From NCBI RefSeq assembly GCF_007005445.1, contig NZ_CP041387.1, positions 2,666,001 through 2,730,000 of the forward strand: DNA of 64,000 bases, given 5' to 3'. The position numbers and the translations under genes were made by a program. Source of the DNA: Rhodopseudomonas palustris (GTDB lineage Bacteria > Pseudomonadota > Alphaproteobacteria > Rhizobiales > Xanthobacteraceae). The notes under the pieces are model-generated. The model did no database searches and was not told where the DNA came from. It saw nothing but the letters and a program-made list of their open reading frames with translations. Shown in pieces: positions 53,053 through 62,182 of the stretch; position 1 is the stretch's first letter; each line of letters opens with the position of its first letter.

Positions 53053-54084
53053 ATGCTGGAAAACCTGATCGGACGTGGGCAAGGCAACGCGCCGGCACCG
53101 GACAAGGTCGGCCTCGACAGCATCCGCCGGCCGGTGATCGGGCTGGCGCTCGGCGGCGGCGCGGCGCGCGGCTTCGCACATATCGGCATCCTGCGCACGC
53201 TGCTGGCGAACGGCATCACGCCCGACGTGGTGGTCGGCACCTCGATCGGCGCAGTGGTCGGCGGCGCCTATGTCGCAGGTCATCTCGACACGCTGGAGGA
53301 ATGGGCGCGCCGGCTGCAACCGCGCAACATTTTCGGCTATCTCGATATCCGGCTCAACGGCTCCGGCCTGATCGGCGGCAGCAAGCTCGCGGCGCAGCTC
53401 GACGCCACGCTCGGGCCGATCCTGATCCAGGATCTGACGCAGAAATTCGCCAGCGTCGCCACCGAGGTCGCGACAGGCCACGAGATCTGGCTGACCCACG
53501 GCCGGATCGTCGACGCGGTGCGGGCGTCCTACGCCCTGCCCGGCATCTTCTCGCCGGTGCTGATCGGCGACCGCTGGCTGGTCGATGGAGCGCTGGTCAA
53601 TCCGGTGCCGGTGTCGGCGGCACGCGCGCTCGGCGCCGAGATCGTGATCGCCGCCAACGTCTCCAGCGACGTGTTCGGCCACGGCACCACGATCTTCTCG
53701 CACGGCGCGGCGGCAGCCGCTGTCGTCGCACCGGAACCCGAGGAGCCGCCGGTGCAGAAGCGCGGCTTCACCCGGTTCTTCTCTCCGGAGCGGTTCGTCA
53801 AACAGGAACTGTTCGGCAATCCGGAACGCCCCGGCATCTCCAAGGTGATGACCGACGCCTTCAACATCATGCAGGACCGCATCACTCGGGCGCGGCTCGC
53901 CGGCGACCCGCCCGACCTGTTGATCTCCCCGAGGGTCGGCCGGATCGGCTGGTTCGACTTCCACCGCGCCGACGAGATCATCGCCCACGGCGCCCGCGCC
54001 GCCGAACGCGCGATCGATTCGATCCGCGAGACCATCGAAGAAGTCACGCCGCAGCCCAAGGCGACGGTGCCGGTGGAGACCTGA
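53053..54084 (+). CDS. Patatin-like phospholipase (RssA type)
   Basis: A 343-residue lipid acyl hydrolase. The oxyanion glycine loop LALGGGAARGFAHIG, the catalytic Ser64 in VVGTSIGAV and Asp178 in WLVDGALVNP form the Ser-Asp dyad of the patatin family. The C-terminal 100 residues are charged and helical. GGAGG lies six bases before the ATG. It likely hydrolyses phospholipids in the cytoplasm or at the membrane. Confidence 0.9.
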   Translation: MLENLIGRGQGNAPAPDKVGLDSIRRPVIGLALGGGAARGFAHIGILRTLLANGITPDVVVGTSIGAVVGGAYVAGHLDTLEEWARRLQPRNIFGYLDIRLNGSGLIGGSKLAAQLDATLGPILIQDLTQKFASVATEVATGHEIWLTHGRIVDAVRASYALPGIFSPVLIGDRWLVDGALVNPVPVSAARALGAEIVIAANVSSDVFGHGTTIFSHGAAAAAVVAPEPEEPPVQKRGFTRFFSPERFVKQELFGNPERPGISKVMTDAFNIMQDRITRARLAGDPPDLLISPRVGRIGWFDFHRADEIIAHGARAAERAIDSIRETIEEVTPQPKATVPVET

Positions 54085-54106
54085 CCACCGCCGCCCGGCG
54101 CGATCA

Positions 54107-54319
54107 TCAGAGGCGGTCGATCGGATCCTGCCGCGCCGACGGCGGGAGGTTGCGGAGGCGCAACAGACAGACTGCGATGGTCGCCAACGGCAAACCAAGC
54201 GCCACCCAACACAAGCTGCGCCAAACGCCGCCCTCTCCGATCAGCGCCGCCAGCAGTCCGATCAGGGTCGAAGCCGCCAACGCGATCGGCCACAGCCATT
54301 GTCGTCGCAGCGCACTCAT
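54107..54319 (-). CDS. Small two-helix membrane protein (70 aa)
   Basis: Starts with MSALRRQWLWPIALAAS, followed by two hydrophobic helices (IGLLAALIG and SLCWVALGLPLATIAVCLL) and a basic tail. The ATG overlaps the TGA of the PepSY gene (ATGA), so it is translated from the same mRNA as the TonB receptor and PepSY genes. Possibly a helper in the iron-uptake unit. Confidence 0.72.
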   Translation of the reverse strand: MSALRRQWLWPIALAASTLIGLLAALIGEGGVWRSLCWVALGLPLATIAVCLLRLRNLPPSARQDPIDRL

Positions 54320-55431
54320 GATGCGGAGCTTTCGGCTTCCACAGCACCGCCGCGGCGCGGACGCTTCGCCCACCACAGATACAGACCGCTGATCAGCACG
54401 ACGATGGTCGCGGCGTCGAGCAGCGCCCAGATGATTTTCAGCGGCAGCCCGCCATAGTCGCCGAAATGCAGCGGCTGCGACATGAACAGCGCGGTCGCAT
54501 ACCACGGCATGTCGCGGACCGAGACCACCTGCCCGGTCGACGCGTCGGCGAGCGCCGGTTTGAGGATACGGCTGGTGATCGGCGTGTTGCCGGTGAGAAA
54601 GATCGCGACGTGCGACGGGGTAGCGAACGGCGTGCCGGGAAACGCCACCGTCATCACGTTCATGCCGGGCACCGCGGCGCGGACGTCGCGCAGCACCGCG
54701 TCGGTCGACGCACGCTGTCCCTCGATCTCGGCCGGCTTGGCCTGTGCCGCCATCTCGACGAGCTGGTTGGCCTGCCAGGCGAGTTCGATCGGGGCTGCCA
54801 GCGTGTTGATGACGCCGGTGAAGCTGACGACACCGAACCAGGCCAGCGTCACGATGCCGAGCAGATTGTGCAAGTCGAGCCAGGTGCGCCAGCGGCTGCC
54901 GTCGGTCCGCACCACGCCGAACGCAAGGCGGCGCGTGAACGGACCGTACAGCACCACGCCGGATACGATCGCAACGACCAGCAACAGGCCCATGAATCCA
55001 AGAAACAGCGTGCCCGGCACTCCGCTGAACAGGTCGAGATGCAGCCGCGTCATCACATACAAAAAGCCCTCATTGGGCTGCGGGATCTCGATCTGCTGCC
55101 CGGTGCGGGTGTCGAACACCTGATAGTGAAACGAGGCCGGATCGTCCGTCATCGAGGCTGCGGTCGGCACCTTCAGGATCGGATGCTCCCGATCGTAGAA
55201 AAGATACGGCACCACCTCGCCAGGCCGCGCCGCGAGAGCGCGCGCAACCATCGAGTCCACCGATGCACTGCCCGGTGGCGCGGTCGTCGCCGCGAGCTTC
55301 AGATCAGGACCAAGCTCGTCCTTGAAGATCAGCGGCAGGCCGGTCAGGCACAGCAGCAGCGCGAACAGCGTGCAGACAAGGCTGCTCCAGCGATGCACCC
55401 AGACCCAAGCTCGAACGGCGCGCCGCGTCAT
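54316..55431 (-). CDS. PepSY-associated transmembrane protein
   Basis: A 371-residue inner-membrane protein with four helices at the ends and two PepSY-like periplasmic parts. The conserved start WVHRWSSLVCTLFALLLCLTG and the LHNLLGIVTLAWFGVVSFTGV helix are typical. PepSY-TM proteins are commonly found with siderophore receptors and proposed as ferric-siderophore reductases. It lies 28 bases behind the TonB receptor gene and overlaps the next small gene. Confidence 0.88.
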   Translation of the reverse strand: MTRRAVRAWVWVHRWSSLVCTLFALLLCLTGLPLIFKDELGPDLKLAATTAPPGSASVDSMVARALAARPGEVVPYLFYDREHPILKVPTAASMTDDPASFHYQVFDTRTGQQIEIPQPNEGFLYVMTRLHLDLFSGVPGTLFLGFMGLLLVVAIVSGVVLYGPFTRRLAFGVVRTDGSRWRTWLDLHNLLGIVTLAWFGVVSFTGVINTLAAPIELAWQANQLVEMAAQAKPAEIEGQRASTDAVLRDVRAAVPGMNVMTVAFPGTPFATPSHVAIFLTGNTPITSRILKPALADASTGQVVSVRDMPWYATALFMSQPLHFGDYGGLPLKIIWALLDAATIVVLISGLYLWWAKRPRRGGAVEAESSAS

Positions 55432-55459
55432 CGGCGGCGCGCCTTCTTGGCGTCGATCC

Positions 55460-57721
55460 TCACCACCGGTACCTGATCCCCGCCAGCACCGTGCGGCGAT
55501 TGCCGAACTGGCAGTAGAACCCCGACGAGCAGCTCGAATAGTACTCCCTGTCGAACAGGTTGTTGACGTTGAGCGTCAGAGTCGTGCCCTTCAGGCTCGG
55601 CGCCAGGTTCACAAGATCGTATTTCAATGCCGCATCCACCACCGTGTAGGCCGGCGCCCGCAGCGTGTTGGCATCGTCGCCATAGCTGGCGCCGACATGG
55701 CGGATGCCGCCGCCGAAAGTCAGGCCGGTGACCGGGCCGGACTGGAACGTGTAGTTCGCCCACATCGAGCCGAAGAAGTCCGGAACCGCCTGCGGTCGAT
55801 TGCCGACGATCAGCGCGTTCGACGATCGCGCCACCCTTGTGTCGAGGAACGTCACGGCGCCGATCAGCTCGAGACTATCGGTGACGTTGCCGCGCGCTTC
55901 CAATTCGACTCCCTTGGAACGGACCTCGCCCTGCTGCACGTTGAAGCCCGGCACGGTCGACGGCGTCAGGACGTTCTGCTGGCGGATGTCGAACACGGAC
56001 GCCGTGAACAGCATCGGCAGAAAGGTCGGCTGATACTTGATGCCCCCCTCGTATTGCTCGGCCGTGGTCGGGATGAACGGTTGCCCGTCCGCGCCGACGC
56101 CGGTCACCGGTTCGAACGAGGTCGAGTAGCTGACGTAAGGCGCAACACCGCTGTCGAACAGATACAGCAGCCCCGCCCGATAGGTAGTCTTGTCGTCCGA
56201 CTGATTGGAGCGCGATCCGGCGAGCCGGCTTTCGGTGCTCTGCTCGGCCCAATCATGACGGACACCGAGCGTGGCGCGCCATCCGCCCAGGCTGATCTGA
56301 TCCTGCGCGTACAGCCCGGTCTGCGACAGCTTCTGACCGCTGTCGATCAGCGAGGCGAGCGAGCCGACCGGCTGATTATACAATGGATTGACGACATTGA
56401 GCGCGGTCGCACCGCCGAGCTGGTAGGTCCAGTTGCTGAGCGTATTCTGATAGTCGACGCCGGTGATGATCTTGTGCTGCAGCGCGCCGGTGGCAAAGTC
56501 GAACTGCACGCGGTTGTCGGTCGACAGGCCGCCGACGTCCTCGATCGAGCGGATCGCCCAGCGCGGGATCGTGCCGATGGCGGTGAGCGGCGCGTTCATC
56601 TGCAACGACTTGAAGTCGATGTCGACGTGCGAATAGCGCAGGCTCGACTTGACGCTGACGACCTCGTTGAGACGCCTGTCGAACTGATAGCCGATGCCGT
56701 ACTGCTCGCGCTCGAACGAGTCGAAGCCGGGGTCGCCGACATTGAGCTTGGAGTTCAGGTACGGCCGGTATTGCAGCGGCGCCAGCGAGGTCGGATACAG
56801 CGAGTTGAAGTAGCCGCCCTTCGGATCCTTCTGATAATAGCTCTGAACGGTGAACCGCGTGTCCATGTCGGGCGCCCAGGTCAGGGCCGGCGCGACCGCA
56901 AAGCGCTGCTCGTCGACATTGTCGTAGCGCGTGCCGGACGTCCGGCCGATCGCACTCAGTCTGTACAGCCAATGGCCGTCCTTATCGAGCGCGCCCTGGC
57001 TGGTGACGCCGGACTGGATGCGGCCGTAAGTGCCGCCCTCGACGCGGACCTCGTTGTACGGCACTGCGCTCGGCATCCGGCTGATCTGATTGACCAGACC
57101 ACCCGGGCTGGTCTGCCCGTACAGCACCGCCGACGGTCCCTTCAGCACCTCGACGCGGTCGAGCAGGAACGGATCGATCGCGGTGTTGGCGAACGCCTGG
57201 CCGCGCGGCAGCTTCAAGCCATCGAGGAAACTGACGTAGTTGGTCGCGGTGCCGAACGCGCCGAAGCCGCGGATGAACACGCTGTCGAAGCGCGAATTGG
57301 TGTCGGCATCCGACAGCACGCCGGCGCTGTAGCGCAGCGCATTGGCAACGGTCTGAACGTTCTGATCGTCCATCTGCCGGCGCGTGACGGTCGAGATCGA
57401 CTGCGGCGTCTCCAGCACCGGCGTGTCGGTCTTGGTCGCTGTTGCGGAGGTGCGGGCGACGTAGCGATCCGAGGTGTTGCTGGCGTCGACCGCGCGCGCC
57501 GCCGGGGTCGCCTGTTCGCGCGCCGGAGTGCGTGCCGGCACGGCGCGCTGAGCCGCGGGAGCTGGCTGCGCGCGTCGCGCGGCGCGACGCTCGGCGGGCT
57601 GCACGGTGACCGGCGGCAGTGCCACCGCGGCTTCGCGCGCCGTCTGCGCCAGCGCTTCGGAGCCGCCACTCAGCGACAGCGCAATCGCGACGCCGGCGAC
57701 AATCTTGTTCTCGTTTCCCAT
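55460..57721 (-). CDS. TonB-dependent siderophore receptor
   Basis: A 753-residue outer-membrane transporter. A signal peptide ends near ALAQ at residue 27. An Ala/Arg/Pro-rich region follows, then the plug domain with TPQSISTVTRRQMDDQNVQT, typical of siderophore receptors, and the 22-strand barrel ending in RYRW. GGAG five to six bases before the ATG at 57721 fixes the start. The TetR gene lies divergent 149 bases away, and PepSY and small membrane genes follow. Confidence 0.93.
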   Translation of the reverse strand: MGNENKIVAGVAIALSLSGGSEALAQTAREAAVALPPVTVQPAERRAARRAQPAPAAQRAVPARTPAREQATPAARAVDASNTSDRYVARTSATATKTDTPVLETPQSISTVTRRQMDDQNVQTVANALRYSAGVLSDADTNSRFDSVFIRGFGAFGTATNYVSFLDGLKLPRGQAFANTAIDPFLLDRVEVLKGPSAVLYGQTSPGGLVNQISRMPSAVPYNEVRVEGGTYGRIQSGVTSQGALDKDGHWLYRLSAIGRTSGTRYDNVDEQRFAVAPALTWAPDMDTRFTVQSYYQKDPKGGYFNSLYPTSLAPLQYRPYLNSKLNVGDPGFDSFEREQYGIGYQFDRRLNEVVSVKSSLRYSHVDIDFKSLQMNAPLTAIGTIPRWAIRSIEDVGGLSTDNRVQFDFATGALQHKIITGVDYQNTLSNWTYQLGGATALNVVNPLYNQPVGSLASLIDSGQKLSQTGLYAQDQISLGGWRATLGVRHDWAEQSTESRLAGSRSNQSDDKTTYRAGLLYLFDSGVAPYVSYSTSFEPVTGVGADGQPFIPTTAEQYEGGIKYQPTFLPMLFTASVFDIRQQNVLTPSTVPGFNVQQGEVRSKGVELEARGNVTDSLELIGAVTFLDTRVARSSNALIVGNRPQAVPDFFGSMWANYTFQSGPVTGLTFGGGIRHVGASYGDDANTLRAPAYTVVDAALKYDLVNLAPSLKGTTLTLNVNNLFDREYYSSCSSGFYCQFGNRRTVLAGIRYRW

Positions 57722-57768
57722 CCGCTCTCCCCCAGATACCTCGCTTCGAGGCGGTCGGGAAATAAACG

Positions 57769-57782
57769 GGACGGGACCGTCC
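57769..57782. promoter_or_regulatory. Inverted repeat between TonB receptor and TetR genes
   Basis: GGACGG and CCGTCC form a perfect six-base inverted repeat two bases apart in the 149-base divergent region. It may be the operator for the TetR protein encoded to the right, although it is short. Confidence 0.45.
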
Positions 57783-57870
57783 TGTCCAGATCGATTGCCA
57801 AGTGATCGCAAATCTGGGATTGGAATTGCTCGAAAGACTCGCCTCGTCGTATCGACGATCAAGGATCTCA

Positions 57871-58506
57871 ATGCCGACTTCGACGACCACTTCCAAAGGC
57901 GGCCGCCCGCGCAAGAGCGATGTAGAAGCCAAGTCGCTTCACATCATCGAGACGGCGTCGCGGCTGTTCGCGCAGCAGGGCTTCGCCGCGACCTCGGTCG
58001 AACAGGTCGTGGCCGCGTGCGGCGTCGGCAAGGACACCGTGTATCGGCGCTTCCCGTCGAAGCTGGCGTTGTTCGAAGGGGTGGTCGAGCACGCCCGCGT
58101 GCAGACGCTGGCGCACTTCCAGACCACGATGGCGAGCCAGACCGGGGATGCGCTGACACAACTTCGCGCGGCGGCACGCTGGCTGCTCGCCACCAACGTC
58201 GATCCCACGCTGATCGCGTTCAAGCGCATCGCTTTCAGCGAGGCGATCGTGGTCGGTCAGGCCGTGGCGAGCCGGACCGACGATCCGATCATGGACCGAT
58301 TGCTGTCGCTGATTGGCGAGGCCCAGAAGGCCGGCACCCTCGCCCGCGGCGATACGCGCTTTCTCGCCAGCCAGCTCCTCAACAGCATCGCCGTGGGGCC
58401 GATGATCGATGCGATGCTGGGCGGGACGACTTATGCGTCGCCCCGCGCCCAGAATGCTTATTTCGACAAGGCCTGGGCGCTGTTTCTCGACGGTGCCGGC
58501 GCCTGA
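57871..58506 (+). CDS. TetR/AcrR-family regulator
   Basis: A 211-residue regulator with HTH helices ASRLFAQQGFAATSVEQVV and CGVGKDTVYRRFPSKLALF. AAGGA six bases before the ATG at 57871 supports the start. Located divergent from the TonB receptor, it probably represses that operon and itself. The ligand could be the siderophore or a related metabolite. Confidence 0.9.
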   Translation: MPTSTTTSKGGRPRKSDVEAKSLHIIETASRLFAQQGFAATSVEQVVAACGVGKDTVYRRFPSKLALFEGVVEHARVQTLAHFQTTMASQTGDALTQLRAAARWLLATNVDPTLIAFKRIAFSEAIVVGQAVASRTDDPIMDRLLSLIGEAQKAGTLARGDTRFLASQLLNSIAVGPMIDAMLGGTTYASPRAQNAYFDKAWALFLDGAGA

Positions 58507-58527
58507 TCCTGGTTGCTGTTACCAGCC

Positions 58528-58956
58528 TCAGGCCGACTTGATGTAGTCGTGCAGCGCCTGCTGCTCGTGCTCGTATTCGGACAGCCGCGATTTGACGATG
58601 TCGCCGATCGAGATCAGGCCGACCACGCGGTCGTGCTCCATCACCGGCAGATGCCGGAATTTGCCGGCTGTCATCCGCTCCATGATCTCGCCGACGTTGT
58701 CGTCCTGACGGCAGGTGAAGACGTCGCGGGTCATCACCGCGCCGACCGGCTGATCCAGCGCAGCCGGGCCGCGGTCGGCGAGCACACGAACGATGTCGCG
58801 CTCCGACAAGATGCCTTCGAGCCGCGTACCGTGCATCACCAGCACCGCGCCGATCCGGCGCTCCGCCAGGGTCTTGATCGCAGACGCGAGCCGGGCATCG
58901 GCCTCGACGCTATGAATGTAGCGGCCTTTGGATTCGAGAATCGCACGCACGGTCAT
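58528..58956 (-). CDS. CBS-domain pair protein
   Basis: A 142-residue stand-alone pair of CBS domains: IGAVLVMHGTRLEGILSERDIV then FRHLPVMEHDRVVGLISIGDIV. Such pairs bind adenine nucleotides and regulate enzymes or channels. GGGAGG six bases before the ATG at 58956 supports the start. Nothing adjacent shows a clear target. Confidence 0.9.
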   Translation of the reverse strand: MTVRAILESKGRYIHSVEADARLASAIKTLAERRIGAVLVMHGTRLEGILSERDIVRVLADRGPAALDQPVGAVMTRDVFTCRQDDNVGEIMERMTAGKFRHLPVMEHDRVVGLISIGDIVKSRLSEYEHEQQALHDYIKSA

Positions 58957-59190
58957 GGGTGGCCTCCCGTAACGCCGCCTTGCCGAGCCCGGCGGCTCTG
59001 GTTGTGACATCAGCAACGGAATCAGCAGCAGCGAGACAGTCGGATGTTCGGACAAGACCGACGCTGAAACAGCGCGAACACCCGTTCCAAGCCGGCGCAC
59101 GCGGCGCCGGGTGCAATCACACCGGAAGATTGCGGCAATTCAAAGCTAGATGCAAGCCACTCGCAACTGCGAACAACTGATCGCAGCGCG

Positions 59191-59955
59191 TCAGAGCGGC
59201 ACGGATTCCGGCGTGCGCGGCACCGGGTCGAACAACGAGAACAGCAGCAGCCCGGCGAAGAAGCCGCCGATATGCGCCTGCCAGGCGACGCTGGCGCCCT
59301 CATTGCCGATCGCGATCGAGCCGATCCCGAAGATGATGTTGATGCCGAACCAGATGCCGAGGAACGCCAGCACCCGCGGATCGCGCAGCGCCCGCATCAA
59401 CGGCTGCGCCGGCACCCGCGCCGCGGCATCGGCATCGCCTCGCCGCAGCGACAGGAAGCTACCGCGAACGAAGGCAAATCGGATCGCCGCCGCCATCGCG
59501 CCCGATACTGAAGCGGAAGCTCCGATCATCGGTGCGATTTCGTGGGGGTGGGTGAGAAGATGCGCGAATGCACCGGCTGCCCCGGTCACGGCCATGAACA
59601 CGAAGAACCGGGCGGCCCCGAATCGGCGCGCCAGCGCGCTGCCGAACGGCAGCAGCCACAGCACGTTGAACAGCAGGTGGCTGAGATTGGCGTGAAGCAG
59701 CGAATAGCTGACGAAGGTCCAGAGCTTGGCGCCGGTTCCGCCCGGAAAAGGTGAATCCAGCAGGGTTTGGTCGTAGCGCATCGGGATGAAGCCGAACACC
59801 TCGATCGTCCAATACTCGAAGTCCGGCGACACCAGCGTGCGCAGATGGATCACCGCGAGCAGCGCGACGTAACCGGTCACGGCGGCAGGCAGCGTCAGGA
59901 TCGGCTCGCGCGGCGGCTGCGGCGGAGCGGTGTTGGATTCGAACGGAGCTTGCAA
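59191..59955 (-). CDS. Rhomboid-family intramembrane serine protease
   Basis: A 254-residue protein with about six membrane segments. The catalytic Ser147 lies in MIGASASVSGA and His228 in WQAHIGGFFAG, forming the intramembrane dyad; the HANLSHLLFNVLWL segment is the conserved loop. It cleaves transmembrane proteins inside the membrane. The start is TTG at 59955 with AGGTCG upstream. Substrates unknown. Confidence 0.9.
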   Translation of the reverse strand: MQAPFESNTAPPQPPREPILTLPAAVTGYVALLAVIHLRTLVSPDFEYWTIEVFGFIPMRYDQTLLDSPFPGGTGAKLWTFVSYSLLHANLSHLLFNVLWLLPFGSALARRFGAARFFVFMAVTGAAGAFAHLLTHPHEIAPMIGASASVSGAMAAAIRFAFVRGSFLSLRRGDADAAARVPAQPLMRALRDPRVLAFLGIWFGINIIFGIGSIAIGNEGASVAWQAHIGGFFAGLLLFSLFDPVPRTPESVPL

Positions 59956-60049
59956 AGCAGACGACCTGATACGAGACGGGACCGGCGAGCCGGATCCCTT
60001 AGAGCACTTTTCGCAACAGCGGAAAACTGGCTCGCAAGGCGCCCGCCCC

Positions 60050-60208
60050 TCACGCCACCGACAAGTGGTTGACCAGAATCGACAGCCCGAGGCCGATCAG
60101 TGCCAGGCCACCGGCGCGCTCCGCCTGATCGTGTCGCGAGAGCTGCGAAACGGAAAAGGGAGGGCCCTGAGAAAGCCCTCCCCCGGTCCGTGCCGGTGCC
60201 GTTCGCAT
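60050..60208 (-). CDS. Possible small tail-anchored protein (52 aa)
   Basis: A 52-residue frame ends in a hydrophobic segment (GGLALIGLGLSILVNHL), a plausible tail anchor. The terminator-like hairpin at 60154-60182 lies within the frame, and the ribosome-binding sequence is poor. So either the frame or the terminator reading is wrong. Confidence 0.3.
   Translation of the reverse strand: MRTAPARTGGGLSQGPPFSVSQLSRHDQAERAGGLALIGLGLSILVNHLSVA
60154..60182 (-). terminator. Terminator-like hairpin on minus strand
   Basis: Read on the minus strand GGGAGGGC pairs with GCCCTCCC, followed by four T residues. No gene ending here is obvious on that strand, which leaves open a short untranslated transcript from the region near 60350. 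Confidence 0.4.
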
Positions 60209-60515
60209 CGCAGACCATCTGTCCGATGCGTCGGCCGACCTGTTTTTCAGCCACCCTGTATCCCACCAGCGCTGACGGTCTGGAGTCGCCAGCACTGCAA
60301 TGCCGCCAGCCTAGCGGCGGTTCCCCCGCGCGCAACGCCATAGTTAATTTAACCTTAACGACGCAAAGCCGGGTATGACGCCGCTGTTCGCGCGGACCGG
60401 CATGGACGCTGCACCAGGGCTCCTGCACAACACTCTGGAGCGTCGCGCCGGGCGAATTCGGGACAGTCATGTCCCAATCGCGTCCGCACGCGACGACCGC
60501 GAACCAAGGTCGTCC

Positions 60516-61073
60516 ATGAAGCATCCGTCGAGCCAGGCGCTGTTCGCCTATTGGGACAAGCAACGCGACGGCGCCCCCGCCCCGGACCGCAGTGCAATTG
60601 AACCAGATGCCCTGCGCAGTCAGCTCGGCGAGATGTTCGTGGTGTCGTGCGATTTGCCCGGCTATCCGTTTCGGTTCGCCGGCACCCGGCTCAACGCCCT
60701 GCTCGGCCAGGATCTGAAGGGCCAGAAGCTGACGACGCTGTTCGTGCTGGAGCAGCGCCGCGCGGTGCAACAGGTGCTGGACATCGTGTCGGGAGACACC
60801 ATCGCCGTGGTCGCAGGCATCACCGCCACCGCGCCGAACGCGACCCCGGTCGCACTGGAACTGCTGCTGCTGCCGTTCGCGCAACGCGCGCACAGCCCGC
60901 TGAGCATGACCGGGCTGCTGGCGCCGCTGGGCGGCCGGCTGATCGGCCCGCTGTCGAACCTGCGGCTGAACTCGTGGCGGACCGTCGGCCAGCAGCCGCG
61001 GCGGTTGCCGCCACGCAAGCTGCACAAGTTTCAGGTGGTGCGCGGATTGACGGTCTACGAAGGCAACGACTGA
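60516..61073 (+). CDS. PAS_5-domain protein
   Basis: A 185-residue protein of the PAS_5 family (PF07310): FAYWDKQRDGAPAPDRSAIEP then EMFVVSCDLPGYPFRFAGTRL and QRRAVQQVLD. Small sensors in alphaproteobacteria. AAGG seven bases before the ATG supports the start. Its last 19 bases overlap the convergent Crp-family gene. Confidence 0.85.
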   Translation: MKHPSSQALFAYWDKQRDGAPAPDRSAIEPDALRSQLGEMFVVSCDLPGYPFRFAGTRLNALLGQDLKGQKLTTLFVLEQRRAVQQVLDIVSGDTIAVVAGITATAPNATPVALELLLLPFAQRAHSPLSMTGLLAPLGGRLIGPLSNLRLNSWRTVGQQPRRLPPRKLHKFQVVRGLTVYEGND

Positions 61074-61819
61074 GACGCGGCGTAGTCGGAGCCGAGCCGC
61101 GGGACCACCATGCTGGGCTGACGGTCGACCGCGACGGCCGCAAACCCGCCGCGGGTCGCCCTGTAGCACCCGCAGGCCCTCTGCATCAGGCCGTCGGGAT
61201 CGGTGATGGCGAGCCGGCCACGGCTGTAGCGGATCAACCCCTGCTGCTGCAGCGCGTGAGCGATCAGCGAGATGGTGTTGCGCTTGACCCCGAGCATCCG
61301 CGCCATCAGGTCCTGACCGAGTTGCATGCAGTCGCTACCAGCCATATCGCGCGATTGCAGCAAGCGACGGCACAGCCTGGCTTCGGCCGAATGCGCGGCG
61401 TTGCAGGCTGCGATCTGCTCGGCCTCGACCGAACGGCTCCATTGATAACGCAGCATCAGGCCCCGCAGCACCGCGCTGTGATCGACCGCGTAGCGGAAAT
61501 GCATCACGTCGATCGCCGATGCCGACGTGGGATAGCGCACCACCGCGCCGGTCGCCGCCACGTTCTGGTGCACCGCCTCGCTGCCGATGACGCCGTTCCG
61601 GCCGATCGATGCGACCTCGATCACGTCTGCCTTGGTCAGGCCGACCACGCTGGAGACGATGCCGCCGTGAGGAAATACCAGTTGCGCGAGCGGCGCACCC
61701 GCCTCGACCAGAACCTGACCGAACTTCAGATCGATCGTATAGAGATGCGGACGCAGCAGATCGAAGTCGGCTGCCGGCAACGCAGCGAGCAATTCATTGG
61801 CCGATTGGCTGATCGCCAT
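61055..61819 (-). CDS. Crp/Fnr-family regulator
   Basis: A 254-residue protein with an N-terminal cyclic-nucleotide-like fold (LYTIDLKFGQVLVEAGAPLAQL and FPHGGIVSSVV) and a C-terminal winged HTH (QDLMARMLGVKRNTISLIAHAL). The few Cys residues are not placed as in the [4Fe-4S] ligands of FNR. Start ATG at 61819. It overlaps the convergent PAS_5 gene by 19 bases. Two FNR/FixK-type boxes occur in this window, but this regulator's HTH (RNTISLIA) differs from the FNR recognition helix. Confidence 0.85.
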   Translation of the reverse strand: MAISQSANELLAALPAADFDLLRPHLYTIDLKFGQVLVEAGAPLAQLVFPHGGIVSSVVGLTKADVIEVASIGRNGVIGSEAVHQNVAATGAVVRYPTSASAIDVMHFRYAVDHSAVLRGLMLRYQWSRSVEAEQIAACNAAHSAEARLCRRLLQSRDMAGSDCMQLGQDLMARMLGVKRNTISLIAHALQQQGLIRYSRGRLAITDPDGLMQRACGCYRATRGGFAAVAVDRQPSMVVPRLGSDYAASQSLPS

Positions 61820-62182
61820 GGTTCCCGCCCCGGGAATCCGCCGAAACAGCGCCACGGGCTGTCAATCGGCTCTTGAAAAATCGCCGCTGCAATTGCGGCT
61901 CCCCGGAACTTTAATCGTTCGAGCCCGATGCAAAGTCCACTGCGTACAACTACGCGGCGAACATACGATATGGCGGCGCACGACGATCCACCCCGCCGCC
62001 GCGCGGACGAGTTGTTAGTTGCGCAGGCAGCCCGCCGGTCGGCCCGGGAACTCGGAGAGCCGCGCCGGTTCCGCGGCGGCCACTGACGATCGACCGTCGG
62101 CAGCGGAGTGCTAACGGCCCGTTAACTGTACGCGCCTTAGGTTGAAAGCTACGCCAGCGCGACCGGCCATCGGAACCCAATC
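61820..62182. other. Intergenic promoter region; no gene seen
   Basis: A divergent gap of 363 bases between the Crp-family and PilZ genes. No supported frame. AT-rich pockets near 61900-61980 and 62100-62140 probably hold the promoters. Confidence 0.45.

Larger units (their letters stand above)
59956..60515. other. Gap with doubtful small frame and a hairpin
   Basis: About 560 bases between the rhomboid gene and a PAS_5 gene. It contains a possible small membrane frame at 60050-60208 and a terminator-like hairpin at 60154-60182. I see no other gene here. Confidence 0.4.

Noticed and set aside
55322..57805. Long open frame on the plus strand opposite the TonB receptor
   Set aside because: Arg/Val/Asp-rich antisense translation, no signal or family pattern.
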